From assembly GCA_903824965.1 (NCBI GenBank), contig CAIJYR010000098.1, positions 1 to 41,466 of the forward strand: DNA of 41,466 nucleotides, written 5' to 3'. Positions 19,172 through 27,446 of this stretch are shown one piece after another. The position numbers and the translations under genes were made by a program. The DNA comes from an uncultured Thiotrichales bacterium. Its GTDB lineage: Bacteria > Pseudomonadota > Gammaproteobacteria > CAIRSR01. Below the pieces are notes generated by a model. The model was given only the letters and a program-made list of their open reading frames with translations. It did no database searches and was not told where the DNA came from. The first letter of the stretch is position 1, and every line of letters begins with the position of its first letter.

Positions 19172-20941
19172 ATGAAATCACGTTTCCTTATTCTTTCTAT
19201 TATAATACTAATGTTACTGACCACGTCCGATTCCATGCGATTTTGTTTGGCAGATTCGCAACTGGATAACATACACATCAAGGCTGAGCAGGGAGATGCA
19301 GAGGCACAGTGTACCATTTGCACAATGTACTATAAGGGCCAAGACGTTTCGCAAGACTACAATGAGTCGCTAAAATGGTGTCGGAAGGCTTCTGAGCAGG
19401 GAAAACCAGAATCCCAATATAGTCTTGGTAGGATGTACGATAGAGGACAAGGGGTGGCGCAAAATTACGCGGAGGCTGCTAGGTGGTACCTCAAAGCAGC
19501 CAAACAGGGCTATGCCAATGCACAGCATAATCTTAGCGTGCTCTACCATGAAGGCCAAGGCGTTGAGCAGAATTACGTTGAAGCGATGAAATGGACTCGC
19601 AAAGCGGCGGAGCAAGGCGATGCAGAGGCACAGTCCAACTTAGGATTCATGTACCAATATGGCCAGGGTGTCGAACAGAATTACATTGAAGCGATAAAAT
19701 GGACTCGCAAAGCGGCGGAGCAGGGACTTCTCGGTGCACAGTATAACCTTGGCATAGCATACCTCTACGGCCAAGGTGTTACTCATGATTACACGGAGGC
19801 ACTCAAGTGGTTTCGTAAAGAAGCGGAGCAAGGCGACGCACAGGCGCAGTCCAATCTAGGCGCAATGATTCATGATGGTCAGGGTGTAGCTCAAGATTAT
19901 GCAGAGGCTCTCAAGTGGTTCCGGAAATCTGTCGAGCAGAATGATGCCAGTGGACAATACAACCTTGGCCTGATGTACACAAAAGGCCAAGGTGTTGTTC
20001 AAAATTACGCAGAGGCGGTTAAGTGGTATAGAAAATCGGCTGAACAGGGAGAGGCCAATGCAAAGTATAATATTGGTGTGATGTACAACAATGGTCAAGG
20101 TGTTGCACAAAATTACGCCGAATCACTGAAGTGGTATCATAATGCTGCCGAGCAAGGACTTGCCAAAGCACAGTACAACCTTGGCGTTTTGTATGCGACT
20201 GGACAAGGCATTGCAGAAGATTATGCTGAAGCAATAACGTGGACTCGCAAGGCTGCCGAGCAAGGATTTGCTGACGCACAGTACAATCTTGGTGTTTTTT
20301 ATGCGAATGGACAAGGTATCACGCAGGATTATGTTGAAGCGGTGAAGTGGACTCGCAAGGCTGCCGAGCAAGGACTCGCTAACGCACAGTACAGTCTTGG
20401 CGTTTTTTATGTGACTGGACAAGGTGTGATGCGGGATTATGTTGAATCGGTGAAGTGGACTCGCAAGGCTGCCGAACAAGAATTTGCCGAAGCACAGTGC
20501 AACCTTGGCATCTTGTATGCGAATGGCCAAGGTGTCGCAAAAGATTACTCTGAAGCGGTGAAGTGGACTCGCAAGGCTGCCGAGCAAGGACTCGCTGAGG
20601 CACAGTATAATCTCGGTGTTTTCTATGCAAATGGACAAGGTGTTACGCAGGATTATGTTGAAGCGGTGAAGTGGACTCGCAAGGCTGCCGAGCAAGGACT
20701 CGCTGAGGCACAGTATAATCTCGGTGTTTTCTATGCAAATGGCCAGGGTGTTGCTCAGGATTACACTGAGGCTTTGAAGTGGTATCGAAAAGCAGCGGAT
20801 CAGGGAGACACCGATGCACAGCGCAAAGTAGAACGTCTGCATAAACTAGAAGATACAATCTGGTGGAATAAGGTGTTCAATTTCTCAATGATAATGACAT
20901 TTACTGTATTCGTTCGTTCCATTTGGTGGCGGTTCTTGTAA
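19172..20941 (+). CDS. Exported Sel1-repeat protein 3 (14 repeats)
   Basis: The 589-residue product has a signal peptide (FLILSIIILMLLTTSDS) and fourteen 36-residue Sel1 repeats. It ends with the same Trp-rich hydrophobic tail as protein 1. It starts one base after the previous stop. Repeats 13 and 14 are nearly identical in DNA: 83 bases at 20552-20634 recur exactly at 20660-20742, 108 bases on. This is recent internal duplication. The extra repeats roughly double the length relative to genes 1 and 2. Confidence 0.85.
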   Translation: MKSRFLILSIIILMLLTTSDSMRFCLADSQLDNIHIKAEQGDAEAQCTICTMYYKGQDVSQDYNESLKWCRKASEQGKPESQYSLGRMYDRGQGVAQNYAEAARWYLKAAKQGYANAQHNLSVLYHEGQGVEQNYVEAMKWTRKAAEQGDAEAQSNLGFMYQYGQGVEQNYIEAIKWTRKAAEQGLLGAQYNLGIAYLYGQGVTHDYTEALKWFRKEAEQGDAQAQSNLGAMIHDGQGVAQDYAEALKWFRKSVEQNDASGQYNLGLMYTKGQGVVQNYAEAVKWYRKSAEQGEANAKYNIGVMYNNGQGVAQNYAESLKWYHNAAEQGLAKAQYNLGVLYATGQGIAEDYAEAITWTRKAAEQGFADAQYNLGVFYANGQGITQDYVEAVKWTRKAAEQGLANAQYSLGVFYVTGQGVMRDYVESVKWTRKAAEQEFAEAQCNLGILYANGQGVAKDYSEAVKWTRKAAEQGLAEAQYNLGVFYANGQGVTQDYVEAVKWTRKAAEQGLAEAQYNLGVFYANGQGVAQDYTEALKWYRKAADQGDTDAQRKVERLHKLEDTIWWNKVFNFSMIMTFTVFVRSIWWRFL

Positions 20942-20972
20942 TGAGGAACCCGAACAACCCTGTATCCCTACT

Positions 20973-20997
20973 CCCCCTCCGAAGATTCGGAGAGGGG
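20973..20997. terminator. Hairpin between convergent Sel1 and hcp genes
   Basis: CCCC-CTCCGA pairs with TCGGAG-A-GGGG (one bulged A), loop AGAT. It lies between the 3' ends of two convergent genes, so it may serve both. It has no T-run next to the stem. Confidence 0.45.
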
Positions 20998-21015
20998 TTC
21001 AGGAAAAAATAAAGA

Positions 21016-22299
21016 TTACTCCATGGAGCAAGCGCCTTCTGTGCCGCTGCCAACGATCCGTAGATCGTAGTTTTCTTGCAAGAACTTAAACACATTGGGC
21101 GTAATAAAGGCGGGTGGATTCGGCCCAATGGAAATGCCTTTCACACCCAAAGCCAACAAGGTCAAAAGAACGGCTACCGCCTTTTGTTCAAACCAACTGA
21201 TCATCAGGGTAAGCGGTAGATCGTTGACACCGCACTCGAATGCCTTTGCAAGGGCAACGGCAACCGTGATCGCGCCATAGCTGTCGTTGCATTGACCCAT
21301 ATCCAGTAGGCGTGGCAGACCAAGGAGAGTGCCGTAGTCGTGTTCGCGGATACGGTATTTGCCACAACCGAGCGTCAGAATGAACGAATCCGCAGGGGTT
21401 GCCTTAGCATAGTCGCTAAAAAAGTTACGACCCTTTTCTGCGCCATCGCACCCACCAATGACGAAGAACCGACTGATTTTTCCTTCCTTCACGGCGTTGA
21501 CGATGGTGGCTGCGTGTTCCAGAATGACGCTGTGGTGAAAACCAACGGTAGACGTACGCTCAATCTTTTCCGGTAAGGGAGGACAGGCCAATGCCTTCTG
21601 AACGATGGGCTGGAAATTGCCATCACTGATTCGCGTTCCACCAGGTACCGCCGTAAAACGGGTGGTAAATACACGGTCGGCATACCCTGGACGAGGAATG
21701 AGGATGCAGTTGGTCGTGGCGAGAATCGGGCCAGAGAATGCCTCGAACTCTTTCCGTTGATCCTGCCATGCACCGCCATAGTGTCCACCCAGGTTGGGAT
21801 GCTCCGCCAGTTTGGGATACATGTGCGCTGGTAACATTTCACCATGCGTATACACTTTGACCGGCGTGCCTTCTACTGCTGTGAGCAAATCCCGCAGATC
21901 CACCAAATCATGACCCGTGATCAGAATCCCTGGGCCTGCTTGCGTACCTTCATGCACTTCTGTGGGTCTTGGGTTTCCAAAGGCCGCAACATGGCCTGCA
22001 TCCAGCATTTCCATGACCTTAAAATTCTGCCTTCCCAATTCGAGTGCGATCTCTATTAATGTGGGCAAGTCAAAATTCACATTGGTCATGGTCGAGAAAA
22101 GGGCTTCCTCGATGAACGCCGAAACGCCCTGATCCGATTGGTTGAGGCGTCTCGCATGGTTGGCATACGCTGCCATGCCCTTTAAACCAAACAAAATCAA
22201 TTCTTGTAGCGATTGAACATCTTCATTTTTACCACAAACACCAGGGTTATTCACGCAGCCAGTGCCGTGATACGTTTGTTCACATTGATTGCAAAACAT
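21016..22299 (-). CDS. hcp: Hybrid cluster protein, short (class III-like)
   Basis: Hcp carries a hybrid [4Fe-2O-2S] cluster and acts on NO or hydroxylamine under nitrosative stress. All seven hybrid-cluster ligands are present: His130, Glu154, Cys198, Cys284 (GGCDG), Cys312, Cys337 and Glu371. The N-terminal motif is C3-x2-C6-x8-C15-x6-C22, closer to the [4Fe-4S] type than to the E. coli form. The product has 427 residues against about 550 in E. coli, because one of the two N-terminal helical bundles is missing. This is the deletion that defines class III, known mainly from thermophiles. AAGGA precedes the ATG. No hcr reductase gene is adjacent. Confidence 0.93.
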   Translation of the reverse strand: MFCNQCEQTYHGTGCVNNPGVCGKNEDVQSLQELILFGLKGMAAYANHARRLNQSDQGVSAFIEEALFSTMTNVNFDLPTLIEIALELGRQNFKVMEMLDAGHVAAFGNPRPTEVHEGTQAGPGILITGHDLVDLRDLLTAVEGTPVKVYTHGEMLPAHMYPKLAEHPNLGGHYGGAWQDQRKEFEAFSGPILATTNCILIPRPGYADRVFTTRFTAVPGGTRISDGNFQPIVQKALACPPLPEKIERTSTVGFHHSVILEHAATIVNAVKEGKISRFFVIGGCDGAEKGRNFFSDYAKATPADSFILTLGCGKYRIREHDYGTLLGLPRLLDMGQCNDSYGAITVAVALAKAFECGVNDLPLTLMISWFEQKAVAVLLTLLALGVKGISIGPNPPAFITPNVFKFLQENYDLRIVGSGTEGACSME

Positions 22300-22475
22300 G
22301 TGCGGTTCCTTAATCGGATGGCAAGGGATATCGTAGACACCTGCATCGGTCGACTACACGGATCGGCACATTCCGCTGTTTATTCGGTGTGTTTCAAACG
22401 TTGATAAGTCAGCTCAGGTAATTCATCGTATCACCACGCGGCGCGGGATGTCTACCTGGTTCGCTGGTTCGCCGA

Positions 22476-22952
22476 TCAACGCTCGCCCTCCCGCTCTCTG
22501 TTCCGGATAAACCGTTCCCAGGCAGCGCGAAGGTCTGGATCCGAACAATCGCGGGCTGTTTGTCGCAGAAATTCAAGGCTCTCGCTGCTGATGGTGGCAC
22601 GTCGTGGCGGGGGTTCGGGAGGGGGTGGCGGTTGGGCAATCAGGATTTTTGTTTCGCGCAGTTCTAGGTTTGGATAACCACAGCGTTGCAACTGTTCTAC
22701 AATCGTAGGACAGTGGTAACGCAAGGTGGATGCCCAAGCAGGCGAATCGGCTTCCAGTACCAGGGTGGTATCGGTCACATTGGCCACCCTACAAGTGTGC
22801 CGAAAACGCTCAGGCAAGATGCTGACCATCTGTTGGGTCAGCTTCGCTAGGTGTCGTGTGTGGGCCAAAAGCGATGCAATGCCGTGGTTGTTCACAACCA
22901 GCAGCGACGCCAAGGGAGGGGCTGCCCTCTCCGAGGGGGGCGAATCCTCCAC
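22476..22952 (-). CDS. dciA: DUF721 family protein, DciA-like helicase loader
   Basis: DciA helps place the replicative helicase DnaB on DNA in bacteria lacking DnaC. The 158-residue product has the DUF721 core at about residues 25-110: LAKLTQQMVSILPERFRHTC, then VLEADSPAWASTLRYHCPTI. A proline-rich linker (QPPPPPEPPP) and a charged helical tail follow. It lies between cysC and hcp on the same strand, 177 bp before hcp, so operon membership is doubtful. Confidence 0.82.
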   Translation of the reverse strand: MEDSPPSERAAPPLASLLVVNNHGIASLLAHTRHLAKLTQQMVSILPERFRHTCRVANVTDTTLVLEADSPAWASTLRYHCPTIVEQLQRCGYPNLELRETKILIAQPPPPPEPPPRRATISSESLEFLRQTARDCSDPDLRAAWERFIRNREREGER

Positions 22953-23008
22953 GGATCTCTCCTTAGGCTAGTGCCTGTGCGCTAGACGATCCGGTTGTGC
23001 ACACGCAG

Positions 23009-23025
23009 ACCGAAGGTTCTTCGGT
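23009..23025 (-). terminator. Hairpin after cysC
   Basis: A perfect 7-bp stem ACCGAAG/CTTCGGT with a 3-base loop lies about 17 bases downstream of the cysC stop. GTGCAC words flank it (22997-23002, 23024-23029). No U-tract follows. Confidence 0.4.
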
Positions 23026-23041
23026 GCACAATGGAATCGGT

Positions 23042-23623
23042 TTAGAGACCAATCACACCTTGTTGTTCCAAGGCAGCAATGAGGGCGCGAGAACACTCCT
23101 CCAGGGGAAGAACACCCGTATCTAGGTTGATGTCGGGAGATTCAGGTGCTTCATACGGATCATCAATGCCTGTGAAATTCTTGATCTCACCCGCACGCGC
23201 TTTTTTGTACAGACCTTTGGGGTCTCTTTGCTCACACACAGCAATGGGCGTCGAGAGATAGACCTCCAGGAAAGGAATCTCTCCTTTTTCGTGAACGGTA
23301 CGGGCAGCAGCACGATCGGCTCGGTAGGGAGAAATCACACTGACAATACAAATAAATCCTGTATCTGCAAAGAGCTTGGCGACCTCAGAAATACGGCGAA
23401 TGTTCTCGGCGCGGTCTTGTGCAGAAAATCCAAGGTTCTTGTTGAGTCCAGTGCGAACGTGATCACCATCCAAAATGCGTATCAAATAGCCACGGCTTGC
23501 CAATTCTTTTTCAAGATCCATGGCAATGGTGCTCTTGCCTGCGCCCGACAAACCCGTGAACCATAAAGTGGCTCCTCGCTGTTGTGGTGCAGTCTTGCTT
23601 GGAACCGTACAATCTATACCCAT
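23042..23623 (-). CDS. cysC: Adenylyl-sulfate (APS) kinase
   Basis: CysC phosphorylates APS to PAPS in sulfate assimilation or for sulfation. The 193-residue product has the P-loop GLSGAGKST at residues 24-32, [20 protein letters not shown], and the active-site motif VISPYRADR. The length is normal for a stand-alone kinase. No cysD or cysN gene is adjacent. It is divergent from the histidine kinase gene. Confidence 0.95.
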   Translation of the reverse strand: MGIDCTVPSKTAPQQRGATLWFTGLSGAGKSTIAMDLEKELASRGYLIRILDGDHVRTGLNKNLGFSAQDRAENIRRISEVAKLFADTGFICIVSVISPYRADRAAARTVHEKGEIPFLEVYLSTPIAVCEQRDPKGLYKKARAGEIKNFTGIDDPYEAPESPDINLDTGVLPLEECSRALIAALEQQGVIGL

Positions 23624-23702
23624 TTCCTTCTCCTACTATGTGGTGGAATGTTCTTAGGGGTTTCGCCGTGTTGGATGATTTATGTGTTTGATTCTTGTCT
23701 GC

Positions 23703-23763
23703 TCTGCAGATGCAGGCTTCTGCAGAACACACGGTACGCTCGCATTCTCAGGGCTTCGCCCTG
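23703..23763. promoter_or_regulatory. Palindromic words in the cysC / kinase divergent region
   Basis: Two copies of the self-complementary octamer TCTGCAGA (23703-23710 and 23719-23726) lie 16 bp apart, followed by a CAGGGC-TTC-GCCCTG hairpin (23749-23763). The region of about 280 bp separates divergent genes and holds no gene. The paired octamers could be an operator. No matching factor is known to me. Confidence 0.3.
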
Positions 23764-23901
23764 GCTTGTCAACGATGTGCACCACGGTAACCTATGCTGA
23801 CAAGTGCATTGCATTGTGCAACGAGGCAAGTGATGGAGTATGATGTTGATCAATCAAGCTGTTACCCGTTGTAGCCTTCTGCCGTGTGTGAGGCATCACC
23901 G

Positions 23902-25854
23902 ATGCTGAAACCCCATCTTCCCTCCAACGAAGCCGATCGTTTGAGGCTGTTAGAGTCCCTGAATATCCTCGACACGCCTCCTGAAGAGCGATTCGATCGT
24001 TTAACACGCATTGCACAGCACATTTTACAGGTACCGATCACCCTCGTGAGTCTACTGGATGCAGAACGCCAGTGGTTTAAGTCCCGACAAGGACTAAATG
24101 CTCCCGAAACACCACGTGAAATCTCTTTTTGCGGCCATGCCATCTTGGGTACCGGAACCATGATCGTGCCGGATGCCATGGCCGATGCGCGTTTCGCAGA
24201 CAATCCACTGGTCATCGAGGAACCGAAGATTCGTTTTTATGCGGGCGCACCCCTGCGGTTGAGCAATGGTCTGGCCCTCGGAACGCTGTGTGGCATTGAT
24301 TATAAGCCTCGCCAGGTCAGTCCTGAGCAACTGGCTGCATTACAAGATCTAGCACAATGCGTCATCGCAGAAATCGAACAGAATCAACACCAGAAATCCA
24401 TGATTGATTTGTTGTTGGTCCAGGCAAGATATGTTTCCATCATTGAATCATCGGCAAATGCCGTGATTAGCACAACGATGGATGGCAGTATTACCAGTTG
24501 GAATCCCGCATCGGAACGACTCTTTGGCTACTCGGCCGAGGAGGTGATGGGTCAGTCTGTGCAAAAGATCCTCGCACGAGATCAGATCAGTGAGGAGAAA
24601 GCGCACCTTGAGCGCCTTAGGCGTGGTGAACATATCGCGCCTTTTGAGAGCACTTATCTCACGAAAGAGGGCCGTTCCGTTGCCGTTGCAGTCCATTACT
24701 CTCCTATTTTAGATAGCCAAGATATTGTCATAGGCGTATCGCAGATCATGGACGATATCTCCCAGAAGAAACAAACCGAGGCCGCCCTAGAGAAGTCCAC
24801 GCAATTGGTGCATTCTATCGTCGGAACTGTCGTGGATGGCATCATTACCATTAATGAACAAGGTACAATCCTTTCCTTTAATACCGCTGCCGAACGTTTG
24901 TTTGGCTATCACGCGCAAGAAATCATCGGTACCAATGTAAAGCAGCTGATGCCGGAGCCTTATGCATCCGCACATGATGGGTATCTGTCTCGTTATCTTA
25001 CCACGCACAAGTCACGGATCATTGGTATAGGTCGTGAAGTGATCGGACTGCGCAAGGATGACAGTACATTTCCCATGGATCTCGCGGTCAGTGAAATGCG
25101 TCATGTGGATCAGACGCTGTTTGTCGGTATTGTGCGTGACATCACGGATCGTAAGCAAATGGAACGTATGAAAAGCGAGTTTGTATCTACCGTCAGTCAT
25201 GAACTGCGAACTCCCTTGACGTCTATTCGTGGTGCTTTGGGTTTGATCATGGGAAGGTTCGCAGAGGCACTGCCCAATACCATCCGATTGTTGCTAGAGG
25301 TTGCCAACCGCAATGCAGAACGGCTAACGCTGCTCATCAACGATCTCCTTGACCTCGAAAAAATCGAGTCTGCACAATTCTCTATCCGATTCCAGAAACT
25401 CGATTTGGTCACCCTCACACGGCAAGCCATCATGGCACACGAGGGGTATGGTCAGCAACACACGGTGGGCATCCGCCTAACGGAGACGCTGGAGAGTGCA
25501 GAAATCCAGGGAGATGAAAATCGACTGCTACAGGTTCTTGCCAATTTGCTTTCTAACGCGATCAAATATTCCAAGAGCAGTGAATACGTAGATGTGACGG
25601 TACAGAAACATGACCATTCCTTCCGTGTGAGGGTACGGGATTTTGGTGCTGGTATTCCGTCCGGTTTTCGTGACCGTATGTTTCAACGCTTTTCCCAAGC
25701 AGACAGTTCAGATACCCGAAAGAAAGGGGGTACGGGACTTGGCCTCTCCATTGCGAAGAGTATTATCGAACGACATGGCGGTACACTTGATTTCACGAGC
25801 GAAGAAGGGGTGGGTACTGAATTCTTTTTTGACTTACCGATGTGCACAAGTTGA
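23902..25854 (+). CDS. Cytosolic GAF-PAS-PAS sensor histidine kinase
   Basis: The 650-residue product has no membrane segment. A GAF domain (about residues 15-160, with VSLLDAERQWFKS and GTLCGID) is followed by two PAS domains (about 175-290 and 295-415, each with NPASERLFGY- or NTAAERLFGY-type motifs). Next are HisKA with the phospho-accepting His433 in VSHELRTPLTS, and HATPase_c with LLSNAIKYSK, DFGAGIP and GTGLGLSIAKSIIERHGG. I chose the ATG at 23902 over a GTG six codons earlier because GAGG lies upstream of it. There is no receiver in the chain. A lone receiver and an Hpt gene follow. The signal is unknown. Confidence 0.93.
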   Translation: MLKPHLPSNEADRLRLLESLNILDTPPEERFDRLTRIAQHILQVPITLVSLLDAERQWFKSRQGLNAPETPREISFCGHAILGTGTMIVPDAMADARFADNPLVIEEPKIRFYAGAPLRLSNGLALGTLCGIDYKPRQVSPEQLAALQDLAQCVIAEIEQNQHQKSMIDLLLVQARYVSIIESSANAVISTTMDGSITSWNPASERLFGYSAEEVMGQSVQKILARDQISEEKAHLERLRRGEHIAPFESTYLTKEGRSVAVAVHYSPILDSQDIVIGVSQIMDDISQKKQTEAALEKSTQLVHSIVGTVVDGIITINEQGTILSFNTAAERLFGYHAQEIIGTNVKQLMPEPYASAHDGYLSRYLTTHKSRIIGIGREVIGLRKDDSTFPMDLAVSEMRHVDQTLFVGIVRDITDRKQMERMKSEFVSTVSHELRTPLTSIRGALGLIMGRFAEALPNTIRLLLEVANRNAERLTLLINDLLDLEKIESAQFSIRFQKLDLVTLTRQAIMAHEGYGQQHTVGIRLTETLESAEIQGDENRLLQVLANLLSNAIKYSKSSEYVDVTVQKHDHSFRVRVRDFGAGIPSGFRDRMFQRFSQADSSDTRKKGGTGLGLSIAKSIIERHGGTLDFTSEEGVGTEFFFDLPMCTS

Positions 25855-25925
25855 CTGTAAGATTAAACCACTTCCACTCCAGGGGAATTCATGGGGCTGG
25901 ATGGAGGGAGACAGGGTGGTTTGAA

Positions 25926-26090
25926 TCTTGATCTTTCATTTTGATCTTGAAGAATTTTAAGTCTTGATCTTGATCTTGAAAAATCTTGATCCTAGTAACC
26001 GCTTAGATAAAAAAAGTCTTCAAGTCATAAAGCGCAGTCAGAGACAAGTCAAACCCAGCTGCCACCCCTCCCCAACCCCTCCCCTCGCGG
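25926..26090. repeat. Compound TTGATC / pyrimidine-rich repeat, copy 2
   Basis: TTGATC words recur at least six times in 25926-25995. The block 26041-26090 (GAGACAAGTCAAACCCAGCT, then CCCCTCCCCAACCCCTCCCC) aligns with 203-250. It fills most of the 293-bp gap between the histidine kinase and receiver genes, so the two may not share one transcript without interruption. Confidence 0.65.
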
Positions 26091-26147
26091 GACGGGGCTA
26101 TGTCTACAGTCAAAATCCATTACTCATTCTTTGGAGAACCCTGCATC

Positions 26148-26531
26148 ATGGATCACACACGCAAGCGCATCCTATACGTAGATGACGATCCCGACATCCG
26201 AATGATTGCGCAAATGGCCTTGGAAATGGTGGGCGGCTACGAGGTGATACCCTGCGAAAGCGGATCAGAGGCGCTGAATAAAGCACTCACCTGTGTACCC
26301 GATCTGATCGTAATGGATGTCATGATGCCAGAAATGGATGGCCCCACTACCTTGCAACGACTACGCACTGTGGCTGCCACAGCAACCATTCCGGTAATAT
26401 TCCTTACCGCCAAGGTACAACCAGCAGAAGTGGCGCATTACCAATCGCTCGGTGCCCTGGGGGTTATCGCCAAACCCTTCGACCCCATGCAATTGTCGAC
26501 GGAAATAGAGAGGATCTGGCACCATGCCTGA
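26148..26531 (+). CDS. Single-domain response regulator (receiver)
   Basis: The 127-residue product is a CheY/Spo0F-like receiver with no output domain. It has ILYVDDDPD near the N-terminus, the phosphorylated Asp57 in VMDVMMPEMDG, and the conserved lysine in IAKPFDP. I chose the ATG at 26148, after GGAGA, over the open frame start at 26100, which would lie inside the repeat. It overlaps the Hpt gene by 8 bases. Confidence 0.92.
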   Translation: MDHTRKRILYVDDDPDIRMIAQMALEMVGGYEVIPCESGSEALNKALTCVPDLIVMDVMMPEMDGPTTLQRLRTVAATATIPVIFLTAKVQPAEVAHYQSLGALGVIAKPFDPMQLSTEIERIWHHA

Positions 26532-26874
26532 TCGAGCCAATTTTGCCATGGCCTATGCCGCGCTACGCCAACAGTACAGCGCACACGTAAAAAACGTATT
26601 GGTGGATTTGGTCAATGCAGCGGCTGAGGCAGAGGTTGCAAACCCACAGCCCACCCTAGCGAGGCTTCGCAGAGAGCTTCATCAACTGGCGGGTTCTGGG
26701 GGATCTTTTGGATATCCTGCACTGTCGCAAAAGGCGCGTGCGCTCGAAAACCGTGCGGAAGAGTGGCTGCAACAGAAAGCCAATCCATCGCCGTTAGAAT
26801 GGGCAGAATGGCAAGCAGGGTTACAAGCCCTACACCAAGCGATCTCGGAGGATGCAGAAACAGAAACAACGTAA
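26524..26874 (+). CDS. Hpt (histidine phosphotransfer) protein
   Basis: The 116-residue product is largely helical and contains LRRELHQLAGSGGSFGYPAL, the Hpt signature with phosphorylatable His53. Its ATG lies inside the end of the receiver gene (ATGCCTGA overlap), so the two are translated together. With the upstream kinase this makes a three-protein His-Asp-His chain. The final target regulator is not in the window. Confidence 0.85.
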   Translation: MPDRANFAMAYAALRQQYSAHVKNVLVDLVNAAAEAEVANPQPTLARLRRELHQLAGSGGSFGYPALSQKARALENRAEEWLQQKANPSPLEWAEWQAGLQALHQAISEDAETETT

Positions 26875-26932
26875 AACCACCACGAACCCAAAAGAACACG
26901 TCCCACCGACGATCAACAATCGGGGGACGGGA

Positions 26933-27049
26933 TCAGCCCTGCGGTTTCACTTGCTTGGGTTGATCAGGGGGAGGAGGCAGATACAGCGCCCCCTTCTGAC
27001 CACACCCGACGAGCATGAACACCAAAAGAATAGACAGAAAAAGACGCAC
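26933..27049 (-). CDS. lptM: Small LptM/YifL-type lipoprotein
   Basis: A 38-codon GTG frame encodes MRLFLSILLVFMLVGCGQKG followed by ALYLPPPPD and a short tail. It has a hydrophobic signal, the lipobox LVGC with Cys16, and the GCGQKGALYLPP motif typical of LptM (YifL), which assists LptD/LptE maturation in the outer membrane. The GTG is four bases after the rplQ stop, so translation is probably coupled. LptM is usually found near dapF, not at the end of the alpha operon. The symbol rests on the motif alone. Confidence 0.75.
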   Translation of the reverse strand: MRLFLSILLVFMLVGCGQKGALYLPPPPDQPKQVKPQG

Positions 27050-27053
27050 GCGA

Positions 27054-27425
27054 TCAGCCCGTGTGCTTGGGTCGATCCACCAACTCTACAATGGCCATAG
27101 GTGCCATATCACCAGGGCGGAAACCAACCCTAAGGATACGGAGATAGCCGCCTGGCCGTTGCCGATAATGCGGTCCCAGCACCTCAAAAAGCTTCGTGAC
27201 AGCACTCGGATCCCGTAAGCGTGCAAAAGCAAGCCGACGATGGGCGACGGAATCGACCTTCGCCAAGGTGATGAGAGGCTCGGCCACCCTGCGCAATTCT
27301 TTGGCCTTGGGTACCGTGGTACGGATCATTTCGTGTTGAAACAAAGAGCCAGCCATGTTTTTGAACATAGCATGACGATGGCTCGCGTTGCGACTAAGTT
27401 GCCGCCCGCTATTGCGATGACGCAT
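27054..27425 (-). CDS. rplQ: 50S ribosomal protein L17
   Basis: The 123-residue product starts [20 protein letters not shown], the L17 signature, and contains [18 protein letters not shown]. The ATG at 27425 with AGGGG upstream is preferred to a TTG two codons earlier. It is the last ribosomal gene of the alpha operon, 21 bp after rpoA. Confidence 0.98.
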   Translation of the reverse strand: MRHRNSGRQLSRNASHRHAMFKNMAGSLFQHEMIRTTVPKAKELRRVAEPLITLAKVDSVAHRRLAFARLRDPSAVTKLFEVLGPHYRQRPGGYLRILRVGFRPGDMAPMAIVELVDRPKHTG

Positions 27426-27446
27426 GGTCAAACCCCTGAGAGGTAA

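Noticed and set aside
17230-20830. Regular 108-bp repeats that could be taken for a CRISPR-like or satellite array
   Set aside because: The period is exactly 36 codons and the frame is open throughout. These are Sel1 protein repeats, not DNA spacers and repeats.
21016-22299. hcp as a frameshifted or truncated pseudogene
   Set aside because: The frame is continuous, both termini match the family, and all seven cluster ligands remain. The missing part is one whole domain.
22300-22475. FNR- or NsrR-type operator before hcp
   Set aside because: Only a TTGAT half-site is present, without a matching ATCAA arm at the right spacing.
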